A DNA stretch of 64,000 nucleotides from Planotetraspora kaengkrachanensis. GTDB taxonomy: Bacteria > Actinomycetota > Actinomycetes > Streptosporangiales > Streptosporangiaceae. This document shows positions 48,995 to 56,463 of the stretch, piece by piece (within the stretch, counting starts at the first letter, position 1; every line of letters begins with the position of its first letter). Both the position numbers and the translations under genes were made by a program. The notes beneath the pieces are model-generated. The model saw only the letters and a program-made list of their open reading frames with translations, did no database searches and was not told the DNA's origin. The DNA is taken from the NCBI RefSeq assembly GCF_016862895.1, contig NZ_BONV01000013.1, positions 62,001-126,000 of the forward strand, given 5' to 3'.

Positions 48995-51055
48995 ATGCCC
49001 CGGCTCGCGATCTCCCCGGAGTTCACCAGGGAACTCGGTTCCCTGGCCCGGCCGGTCCGCCGGGACGCCGTGGTCGCGGTCCGCCGGTTCCTCGGCAACT
49101 CTCCGTCGGCGCCGCATCCGGAGCGGGTGCGCAACGGCCGCGACCACCGGGTGACCACGCTTCGCCTGGCCGACCGCCACCGGGCCGTCGCCCTGCGCCA
49201 GGGCGACACCTACTGGCTGGTCACGGTGCTCCCGGACGCGGCGGCGTGGTCGTACGCACAGCGCCACAGGTTCGGGGTCAACCCGGCCATCGGAGTGATC
49301 GAGACCTGGGACGCGGAGGCGCTGGAGCGCGTAGAGCCGGCGTTGCGCAGGTCGGCCCAGCGGTCGGAGCAGCGGCTGTTCGCCCGGTTCTGCGACACCG
49401 ACCTGCTGGAGATCGGCGTCGACGGGGAACTGCTCCCGCTCCTGCGGCTGATGACCGCCGAGTCGCACTTCGAGGTGCTGGAACCCCTGCTTCCGGAGAG
49501 CCAGTTCGCCCCCCTGGCCGCGCTGGCCCACGGCGGCACCCTCGCGGACGCCTGGCGCGAGCTCGACGCCTGCCGCTCCTCCGAACCCGGCGTCGTCGAC
49601 ACCGGCGACCTGGCCGCCGCTCTGCGGCGCAGCCCCCACCTGGCCGCCTTCGCGTCCGATCTCGACGAGCTCGACCGGATCATGACCCTGCCCCACTGGT
49701 GCACCTTCCTGCAGCCCCCGCAGCACACGTACGCGAACTGGGCCGGTTACGACGAGCCGGTGCTGGTGACCGGGGGCGCGGGCACCGGAAAGACGCTCAT
49801 CGCCCTGCACCGGGCCGCCCACCTCGCCCGCGCGGGCGCCGGCCCCGTCATGCTCGTGACGTTCTCCCAGGGCCTGGCCACCGAACTGTCCTCACGGCTC
49901 GACCTGATCATCGACGACGAGGTCGTGCGCAAGCGGGTCGAGGTCGGCAACGTGGACCGGCTCGCCCACCGGATCGTCACGGAGGCGGAGGGACGGCCGC
50001 CCGCCGTCGTCGGCGCCGACGACCTGGCCGGCCTCTGGGAGGAGGCGGCGAGCGGCCGTTTCGGCACCGCGTTCCTGCTGCGCGAGTGGGAGCAGGTCAT
50101 CCTCGCCCAGAACCTCCGCACGCTGGAGGAGTACCAGAGCGCGGGCCGCCCGGGCCGGAGCGTCGAGCTGGAGCCGCAGAGCCGGGCCGAGGTGTGGGAG
50201 GCGGTCGGGCACGTCGTCGACCGGCTGAGGGAGTCGGGGCGCCGCACGCTCCTCCAGCTCGCCTCCGAGGCGGCGGCGCTGCTCGGGGAGTCGACGGGCG
50301 ACCTCCTCGGCGAGGAGGCGCCGGGGCGGGAGCCGTACCGGCACATCGTGGTGGACGAGGCGCAGGACCTGCACCCCGCGCAGTGGCGGCTGCTGCGGGC
50401 GGCCGTCCCCGTCGCGCCGGACGACCTTTTCATCGTGGGCGACCCCCACCAGCGCATGTTCGACACCCGGATCGCGCTGGCGAACGTCGGCATCCCCGCC
50501 CGCCGATTCCATCTGAAGATCTCCTATCGTCTATCGCGGGAGATCCTTTCCTGGGGCGTACGGCTCCGGGGAGGAGGGCCGGCCGACGGCCTCGTCGAGG
50601 GCATCGCCGACCTGTACGGCTTCCGCGCCGTCAGGAACGGGGCACGCCCGACGGTCCTGGAGTACGTCAGCCCCGAGGCGGAAACGGCCGGTCTGATCGC
50701 GCATGTGTCCGAGTGGATGGAGGAAGGCGTGCCGACGCAGGACATCGCCGTCGCCGCTCGCACAGCCGAGCTGGTCAAGGCCGCCCGGACGGCTCTGCGT
50801 GACGCGGGGATAACAGTGAAAGTCACGGTGCTGCATGGGATGAAAGGGCTGGAATTTCGCAGGGTGGCCGTGATAGGCGTGGCTGACGGAATCGTGCCGG
50901 CGCCCGACGCGCTGACCCCGGCCTCGGAGGACCCCACCGCCCGGGCCCACGATCTGCAACGAGAACGGGGGCTGCTTTACGTGGCGTGCACGCGGGCCGG
51001 CGAGTTGCTGTACGTGTCCTATTCCGGGCGGGCAAGCCCCTTCCTGCCCGGCTGA
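48995..51055 (+). CDS. Cassette protein B: UvrD-like helicase with RelE/ParE-like N-terminus
   Basis: A 686-residue protein. Residues 1 to ~100 look like a RelE/ParE-fold domain (ISPEFTRELGSLARPVRRDAV, then HRVTTLRLADRHRAVALRQGDTYWLVTVL in pieces). After a helical linker comes an SF1 helicase: Walker A GGAGTGKT (about 258-265), Walker B VVDEAQD (about 451-457), GDPHQRMFD (about 482), LHGMKGLEFRRV (about 612) and LYVACTRA near the end. This resembles UvrD/Rep-type motors of about half the usual length, with no nuclease domain seen. It is flanked by the paralogous A and C genes. Whether the RelE-like domain keeps RNase activity cannot be told. Confidence 0.85.
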   Translation: MPRLAISPEFTRELGSLARPVRRDAVVAVRRFLGNSPSAPHPERVRNGRDHRVTTLRLADRHRAVALRQGDTYWLVTVLPDAAAWSYAQRHRFGVNPAIGVIETWDAEALERVEPALRRSAQRSEQRLFARFCDTDLLEIGVDGELLPLLRLMTAESHFEVLEPLLPESQFAPLAALAHGGTLADAWRELDACRSSEPGVVDTGDLAAALRRSPHLAAFASDLDELDRIMTLPHWCTFLQPPQHTYANWAGYDEPVLVTGGAGTGKTLIALHRAAHLARAGAGPVMLVTFSQGLATELSSRLDLIIDDEVVRKRVEVGNVDRLAHRIVTEAEGRPPAVVGADDLAGLWEEAASGRFGTAFLLREWEQVILAQNLRTLEEYQSAGRPGRSVELEPQSRAEVWEAVGHVVDRLRESGRRTLLQLASEAAALLGESTGDLLGEEAPGREPYRHIVVDEAQDLHPAQWRLLRAAVPVAPDDLFIVGDPHQRMFDTRIALANVGIPARRFHLKISYRLSREILSWGVRLRGGGPADGLVEGIADLYGFRAVRNGARPTVLEYVSPEAETAGLIAHVSEWMEEGVPTQDIAVAARTAELVKAARTALRDAGITVKVTVLHGMKGLEFRRVAVIGVADGIVPAPDALTPASEDPTARAHDLQRERGLLYVACTRAGELLYVSYSGRASPFLPG

Positions 51056-51104
51056 TCCCCTACCCTGAACTGCGGATATATTCCCCTTGCCGGTTGGACC
51101 TGCA

Positions 51105-52946
51105 TTGAACCTGAGCCTGAGCGACATCGTGCCCCCCCTGCGCTGGACGGCGCCGAGCCAGGTGGAGCCGATCGCGAGCGATCCCGGCCTTCCCGACGCC
51201 TGGTGGCAGTCGCTTCCGCTCGACCGGGCCTGCGCCCTGGTGGGAGCCGCGCAGGTCGCGTCCCGCCTGACCGACCTCACCAGCGCCTGCTGGGATCATC
51301 TGATCCTCGGCGACATCCTGCCGCTGCTCAGATTCACCGACCCCGCGGACTGCCTCCAGACGCCGGGTTCCCGCGAGAGCGTGCACAGGCTGTTCACCGG
51401 AGTGCTCGACAAGCTGGTGGCGACCGAGCCCTCGGACGATCCGTCTGCGGGCGCGCTGCCGGAGATCATCGACCGGCTCTTCGCCCGGCTGGACGACCGG
51501 CAGCGGGCCATCGCGAGGGACCGGCTGTACTTCGACGCCTCGCAGAACGCCGCCCAGACGGCGCAGCGGGCCACGCTCGACGAGCTGGCCCAGAGGTTCT
51601 CCGTGACCCGGGAGCGGATCAGGCAGATCGAGCGCGACCTCCGCGAGCACGTGCTGAGCTGGCTGGCCGGGCCGGAGGCCGCGCCTCTCAACGCCCATCT
51701 GTCGTGGTTGCACACCCGGCTCGGTTCCGCCGTACCCGCCGAGGAACTCGCCCTCGCCGCACCGTGGCACCGTACGGAGCTGGCCACCCTCGCGATCCCC
51801 GCGTGGCGCTTCGTCCGCACCCTGCTCACGGGCTACGAGCAGGCGGACGGATGGATGGTCGCCGGAGGCGCCGAGGAACTGCGGGAGAAGACCCGGCAAC
51901 TGTTCGCGGACGGCCCGCGGAAGCTAGACGAGGCCGTCTCCCTGGTCTCCCAGCTCGGCGTGCGCGAGGACCTGGCCGAGCGGTGGCTCGTCTCCGTCCC
52001 CCACCTGCGGGTGCTGGACGGGCACGTGGTTCCGTGGCCGCGCGGCGTCAACGACAAGGCCGAGGCGGTGCTGGCCGTCGCCGGCGCCCCCCTGAGCCCC
52101 GAGGAGATCCAGGAGCGGATCGGGGCGGACCACAGCGTCGTCGGCGTGCGCAACCAGCTCGCCTCGGACGAGCGGTTCATCCGCCTCGACCGCAACAAGT
52201 ACGGCCTGCGGCGCTGGGGCGGCGGCGAGGAGTACCTCGGCATCCGCGAGATGATCGCCAGGGAGATCGAGCGGGCGGGCGGCGAGGCGTCGGTCAACAC
52301 GATCGTCGCCAACCTGACCTCGCGTTACGAGGTGAGCGAGAGCTCGGTCCGTGCGTACGCGGGCGGGCCGGGATTCGAGCGCACCCAGCGCGGCTGGATC
52401 CGGGTCGCCGGGCCGGAGCAGGGCGAGCCGTACCACCCGCGCAAGGACGTCTCGATGACCCGTCGGTCGTTCCGCAGCCGCGACGGCCGCTGGTGGCACC
52501 GCGTCGACATCAACGCCGAGCATCTGCGCGGGTCGGGGTCTCCGCTGCCGACCGGTTTCGCCGCCCACCTGGGGATGGCGCCCGGAGGGCAGCTGACCGC
52601 CTCCACGCCGGCGGGCGACGTGGTGATCAGCTGGCACAACCAGCCGACCATGGGATCCATCAGGCCGGTGCTGGTCGACTACAACGCCTCTGACGGCGAC
52701 CACGTCTTCATCACGGTCTCCGACGGCGGCGAACTGCTGACCCGCTTCCTCCCGGCGGCGGCCGGGGTCCCGCCGCTCAACCGGGCCCTGCACCTCATCG
52801 GCTACACGGCCCCCGTGGCGTCCGAGGCGGAGGGCCTGCGGCTCATCGGCTCACGCATCGGCCTCCCCGAGGGCGCGACCCGCGAAGAGGTGCTCGAGCG
52901 GCTGAGAGAGCGGGGCGACCGGGACATCCTCGGTTTCCTCGCCTAG
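51105..52946 (+). CDS. Cassette protein C: sigma-region-4-like HTH plus winged helices
   Basis: A 613-residue protein, paralogous to A. Residues ~154-187 (TLDELAQRFSVTRERIRQIERDL) are an almost textbook sigma-70 region 4.2 HTH, but no other sigma regions exist. Residues ~330-371 (LSPEEIQERIG...DERFIRLDRNKYGLRRWG) resemble a HARE-type winged helix, and ~377-433 a second one. The last ~165 residues are the domain shared with A. TTG 51105 (LNLSLSDIVPPLRW) aligns with the ATG of A; TATATT at 51077 may be a local -10. I assign no function; DNA or RNA-polymerase binding is likely. Confidence 0.82.
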   Translation: MNLSLSDIVPPLRWTAPSQVEPIASDPGLPDAWWQSLPLDRACALVGAAQVASRLTDLTSACWDHLILGDILPLLRFTDPADCLQTPGSRESVHRLFTGVLDKLVATEPSDDPSAGALPEIIDRLFARLDDRQRAIARDRLYFDASQNAAQTAQRATLDELAQRFSVTRERIRQIERDLREHVLSWLAGPEAAPLNAHLSWLHTRLGSAVPAEELALAAPWHRTELATLAIPAWRFVRTLLTGYEQADGWMVAGGAEELREKTRQLFADGPRKLDEAVSLVSQLGVREDLAERWLVSVPHLRVLDGHVVPWPRGVNDKAEAVLAVAGAPLSPEEIQERIGADHSVVGVRNQLASDERFIRLDRNKYGLRRWGGGEEYLGIREMIAREIERAGGEASVNTIVANLTSRYEVSESSVRAYAGGPGFERTQRGWIRVAGPEQGEPYHPRKDVSMTRRSFRSRDGRWWHRVDINAEHLRGSGSPLPTGFAAHLGMAPGGQLTASTPAGDVVISWHNQPTMGSIRPVLVDYNASDGDHVFITVSDGGELLTRFLPAAAGVPPLNRALHLIGYTAPVASEAEGLRLIGSRIGLPEGATREEVLERLRERGDRDILGFLA

Positions 52947-52956
52947 GCTCGGGAGC

Positions 52957-54171
52957 ATGCTCCGGGTCTACGACACGCGCGCCGGGAAGATGGAGCCGGT
53001 CGTCGCCACGGGTTCGCGGGTCCTGCGGATGTACGTCTGCGGGCCCCCCTCCCACCGATACGCCCACCTCGGAGATCTCCGCTCGCTCCTGCTCGCCGAC
53101 CTGGTCAGGCGGGTGGCGGAGCGGCGGGGACCACGCGTGGTCGCCTGCCGGAGCGTCGCGGACGTGAGCGGCCACGGGGAGGCCGGGCCCTCCGACGGCA
53201 AGCCGCCCCCGCCGCTGTACGAGGACGCCTTCCGCGCCGACGCGCTCGCCCTCAACATCCGCACTCCTGAGCACACCCCGCGGGAGTCGGAGAACGTCGG
53301 GGAGACGATCGAACTGATCACCCGGCTGATCGAGCGGGGCCGGGCCCTTCCCGCGCCCGACGGTTCGGTGTACTTCGACGCGGAACCCCGGTGGCCGCTG
53401 TGGACGGCGGCGGTGCCCGCATGGGACTCCCCCTGGGGTCCCGGCTCCCCGGGCCCCCACGTGGGCTGCTCGGCCCTGTCCGCGCGGTTCCTCGGCGGGC
53501 GGGTCGACCTCTACGCCGGCGGGGCCGACGGCCATCAGGAGTGCGTCCGCGCCGAGTCGGGCGCGGCCGCCGGCCGGGAGACGACCGCCCCCTGGCTTCG
53601 CAGCGGCCCCCTGTTCTTCGAGGGCAGGCGGACGGACGGCCCCGACCCTGTGCTCCTGTCCGACGTCACGGCCCAGGGCCTCGACCCGCTGGCCGTACGG
53701 CTCGCGCTCATGGAGCGGCATCACCGGGAGCGGGCCGAGCTCACCGGGGAGACGCTCCGGGCGGCGGCCAGGACTCTGCGGCGCTGGCGGCGGCGGGTGG
53801 CCGACTGGGCCGAGTCGCCGAGCCGTCCCATCGACGCCGGCCGGGCCGAGGCGGTCCAGCGGGCGCTCGACGACGACCTCGACGTGCCGGAGGCGCTGCG
53901 GCTCCTGCAGGACCTCGAGGACGACGGCGACGTGGCGCCCGGCTCCAGGTTCGAGACGTTCCTCCACTTGGACCACGTGCTCGGCCTCGACCTGTCGGCC
54001 GACATCGGGAAGGTCCCAACGCTCCCGCCCGGCGCGGGGGAACTGCTGCGGGCGCGTGAACTCGCGCAGGCGGAAGGCGACTGGGCCGTCTCCGACCGGC
54101 TCCGCGACGAACTGGCCGAGCTCGGGGTGAAGGTTGCCGACACCCCGACCGGTCAGTCGTGGAGCCTCTGA
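52957..54171 (+). CDS. Cysteinyl-tRNA-synthetase-like protein lacking HIGH and KMSKS
   Basis: A 404-residue CysRS paralog. MYVCGPPSHRYAHLGDLRSLLLADLVRR matches the CysRS start in pieces, but HIGH reads HLGD. GPHVGCSALS and DGHQECVRAES keep Cys and His of the zinc site. At the KMSKS position the sequence is RRTDGPDPVLLSDV, so the motif is absent; GLDPLAVRLALMERHHR and a C-terminal helical domain follow the CysRS pattern. Aminoacyl-adenylate chemistry seems unlikely. It could be mistaken for MshC, which keeps both motifs. It starts 10 bases after protein C, so it is the fourth gene of the cassette. Confidence 0.85.
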   Translation: MLRVYDTRAGKMEPVVATGSRVLRMYVCGPPSHRYAHLGDLRSLLLADLVRRVAERRGPRVVACRSVADVSGHGEAGPSDGKPPPPLYEDAFRADALALNIRTPEHTPRESENVGETIELITRLIERGRALPAPDGSVYFDAEPRWPLWTAAVPAWDSPWGPGSPGPHVGCSALSARFLGGRVDLYAGGADGHQECVRAESGAAAGRETTAPWLRSGPLFFEGRRTDGPDPVLLSDVTAQGLDPLAVRLALMERHHRERAELTGETLRAAARTLRRWRRRVADWAESPSRPIDAGRAEAVQRALDDDLDVPEALRLLQDLEDDGDVAPGSRFETFLHLDHVLGLDLSADIGKVPTLPPGAGELLRARELAQAEGDWAVSDRLRDELAELGVKVADTPTGQSWSL

Positions 54172-54635
54172 GCGCTCACGACCACCCCGTCCTCATCGCT
54201 GTAGAGCCACGCGCCCGGAGTGAAGGTCACCTCGCCGAAGGTCACCGGGACGCCGACCTCGCCCCGTCCCTCCTTCGCGCTCCTGCGCGGGTTGGATCCG
54301 AGGGCCTTCACGCCGAGGGAGAGCCCGGCCAGCGCCGCCGTGTCCCTGACCGCGCCGTTGACGATCACACCCGACCACCCGTGCCGTACGGCCGACGCCG
54401 CGAGAAGGTCGCCCAGCAGGGCCGTGCGCAACGATCCGCCCCCGTCCACGACGAGGACCCGCTCGTTCCCGGGCGTGCCCAGCACCTCGCGCACGAGCGC
54501 GTTGTCCTCCAGGCAGCGGACCGTCTCGATCCGCCCGAAGAACCGGGTGCGGGAGCCGTACGAACGGAACTGGGTGACGCAGCTGCTCAGCGCGTCACCG
54601 TGGGCGTCGAACAGGTCAGCGGTCGTGAAGGTCAT
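54153..54635 (-). CDS. rraA: RraA-family protein
   Basis: A 160-residue protein of the RraA/dimethylmenaquinone-methyltransferase-like fold. TTADLFDAH, VLVVDGGGSLRTALLGDLLA (about 61-80), WSGVIVNGAVRDTAAL (about 86-101) and the late EDGVVVS are typical. Relatives either inhibit RNase E or act as class II HMG/CHA aldolases; GGG-x-x-x-A-x-x-GDLLA with VRD fits both. Its 3' end overlaps the CysRS-like gene by 19 bases and its start overlaps the upstream membrane-protein gene. Confidence 0.9.
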   Translation of the reverse strand: MTFTTADLFDAHGDALSSCVTQFRSYGSRTRFFGRIETVRCLEDNALVREVLGTPGNERVLVVDGGGSLRTALLGDLLAASAVRHGWSGVIVNGAVRDTAALAGLSLGVKALGSNPRRSAKEGRGEVGVPVTFGEVTFTPGAWLYSDEDGVVVSAQRLHD

Positions 54636-55068
54636 GGCCGGATCGCCCCCTCCGTGATCGGCTCCACCGGGCGGCCAGGTGGGGGTAACCGCCGTCGTCC
54701 AGGTCGGCCAGCCGCTCGAAGGGATTCCACGAGGCGGGATTCCCGCAGATGGCGTAGGAGACGCCCGCGGCGACGACGTACAGCACGATCATGGGCAGGC
54801 CCACGCACGCCACGTACTGGCTGGCGTGCCGGGCCTCGTGGTCGAGGAGCCTGCCGGTGAGGTAGCCCTCGCCGTTCCTGGTGAGGACCACGTTGCCGAC
54901 CGTGAAGGCCCCGGCGAGGGGGAAGGGGATGCGGTACCCGTGAGCGAAGATCAGGCCCTGATCCCCCCTGCGCGGCCGCGCACCGCCGATCACCGCGATG
55001 AGCAGGCCGGCCGGGGTGGAGAGGTTGACGTAGTTGATCACCTGCCGAGTCCGGTGCCATCGCCGCAT
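54616..55068 (-). CDS. Small membrane protein with an HExxH-like motif
   Basis: A 150-residue protein. After NYVNLSTPAGLLIAVIGGARP and GYRIPFPLAGAFTVGNVVL comes LLDHEARHASQYVACVGL, which contains HEARH, a zincin-like HExxH motif. It is followed by a membrane helix (MIVLYVVAAGVSYAI) and WNPFERLAD. Conserved in actinobacteria to my knowledge but unnamed. ATG 55068 has CTGAGG 4 bases upstream. Its end overlaps the rraA start by 20 bases. Confidence 0.75.
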   Translation of the reverse strand: MRRWHRTRQVINYVNLSTPAGLLIAVIGGARPRRGDQGLIFAHGYRIPFPLAGAFTVGNVVLTRNGEGYLTGRLLDHEARHASQYVACVGLPMIVLYVVAAGVSYAICGNPASWNPFERLADLDDGGYPHLAARWSRSRRGRSGHDLHDR

Positions 55069-55112
55069 GACCTCAGAATCGGCGACGGCCGTCCTGAGGT
55101 AAAGGACCGGTC

Positions 55113-55490
55113 TCAGGTGCCGCCGGGCGACTTCAGCAACCACGACCCGCTGGAGCGGGTGCACAGGGCGGCGGCCGCGACGGCGACGGCGCCGCCGTAG
55201 AGGTACCAGTAGCCCGCCGAGTCTCCGGCGATCGCCAGGTCTCCGGCGGGCTGCCGGGTGGCGAGCAGGAACGACGACACGAGCCAGCCGACGGCCGGCG
55301 CCACCGCCCCGAGCCTGCCGCCCATCAGCCTGCCCATGGCGTACGGCACGGCGAACAGGATCAGCAGCCAGCCGAACGCGGCGATCGGCACGTCTCCCAC
55401 GTACCAGGAGTGCTCGAACGCGCCGACGACGCCCAGCACGAGGCCCAGGAGGAACAACATCCCGTAGGCCGCGCCCGTCACCGGTCTCAT
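55113..55490 (-). CDS. DUF6113 family membrane protein
   Basis: A 125-residue protein with about four membrane helices (AAYGMLFLLGLVLGVVGAF; AAFGWLLILFAVPYAMGRLMGG in pieces; VAPAVGWLVSSFLLA; GGAVAVAAAALC). Placement right after mshB is the usual location of DUF6113 proteins in actinomycetes. Function unknown. ATG 55490 is 10 bases after the mshB stop, so they are co-transcribed. Confidence 0.83.
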   Translation of the reverse strand: MRPVTGAAYGMLFLLGLVLGVVGAFEHSWYVGDVPIAAFGWLLILFAVPYAMGRLMGGRLGAVAPAVGWLVSSFLLATRQPAGDLAIAGDSAGYWYLYGGAVAVAAAALCTRSSGSWLLKSPGGT

Positions 55491-55500
55491 GCCGCAGAGG

Positions 55501-56406
55501 TTAGCGGATGCCCGCGAACAGGTCGTCTTCGCGGTTGTACGGCTCACCCACGCCGCCGGCCTCATGGGGCGCGCCGACGCCGCTGGGACCGGGGACGCCG
55601 GCCCGCAGGATGAAGTGCTCGACGCCGAGCGCCTGCTGGCCGATCTTGTTCGAGAGCGCGAACCACGGGGCGTCGACGGCGATCTGGGTGACGTGCGCGC
55701 GCATGGCGTCGAGCTTGGCCTCCACGTGCGGCCGCGCGTCGATCTCCGTCGTGACGTCCCCGTCGGCGCAGCCGAAGGGCATGTCGTCGGAGTCGACGTT
55801 CCAGAACTCCACGTCGGCCTCGCGCATCGCCTCGGCCGTCCGCCTCATCACCGACGTGGGCATCGCCGTGTGGTAGAACTTCGCGATCCGCCACGGGTCG
55901 CCGCCCGGGTGGCGGGGGTCGGCCGCGAGCTGGAAGGCACGCCAGGCCACCCGGTGTGCCTGGATGTGGTCGGGATGCCCGTAGAAGCCGTTCTCGTCGT
56001 AGGTGACCAGGACCTGCGGGCGCACCTGGCGGATCACGGTGACGAGCTCGGCCGCGGCCTCGTCGACGTCCGCCCGCCAGAAACAGCGGGGGTCGTCGTT
56101 GGTCGCGGCGCCCATCATCCCCGAGTCGCGCCACCGGCCCGCGCCGCCGAGGAAACGGTGATCGGTGACGCCCAGCGCCTTGCACGCCGCGGCGAGCTCG
56201 CCGATGCGGTACTGCCCGAGGGTGTCGTCACGATCGGCCGCGTGGTGGGCGAGCTCCGGCGGGATGATCTCCCCCTCCTCGCCGAGCGTGCAGGTGACCA
56301 GCGTGACGTGGGCGCCCTCGGTCACGTATCGGGCCATCGTCGCCCCAGTGCCGATCGATTCGTCGTCGGGATGGGCGTGAACGAGCAGCAGGCGCCGATC
56401 AGTCAT
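55501..56406 (-). CDS. mshB: Mycothiol deacetylase MshB
   Basis: A 301-residue zinc-dependent GlcNAc-Ins deacetylase, second step of mycothiol synthesis. AHPDDE (about 11-16, metal ligands and catalytic Asp), [15 protein letters not shown], the [16 protein letters not shown] segment (third zinc His) and MPTSVMRR are family marks. GTG/ATG context: ATG 56406. Divergent from the S9 peptidase gene, 57 bases apart, and followed by DUF6113. It confirms that the host uses mycothiol. Confidence 0.95.
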   Translation of the reverse strand: MTDRRLLLVHAHPDDESIGTGATMARYVTEGAHVTLVTCTLGEEGEIIPPELAHHAADRDDTLGQYRIGELAAACKALGVTDHRFLGGAGRWRDSGMMGAATNDDPRCFWRADVDEAAAELVTVIRQVRPQVLVTYDENGFYGHPDHIQAHRVAWRAFQLAADPRHPGGDPWRIAKFYHTAMPTSVMRRTAEAMREADVEFWNVDSDDMPFGCADGDVTTEIDARPHVEAKLDAMRAHVTQIAVDAPWFALSNKIGQQALGVEHFILRAGVPGPSGVGAPHEAGGVGEPYNREDDLFAGIR

Positions 56407-56463
56407 GGCTTCGAGCCTAGGTCATCGCCCCACCCGCCGGGACGGCTGACAGTATGGGGGGCT

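Noticed and set aside
51105-52946. A complete alternative sigma factor
   Set aside because: Only a region-4-like helix is present; regions 2 and 3 are missing, so promoter opening is not expected from this protein alone.
52957-54171. MshC (mycothiol cysteine ligase) or a working CysRS
   Set aside because: Both enzymes need HIGH- and KMSKS-type motifs, which are replaced by HLGD and RRTDGPD here; nearness to mshB alone is not enough.
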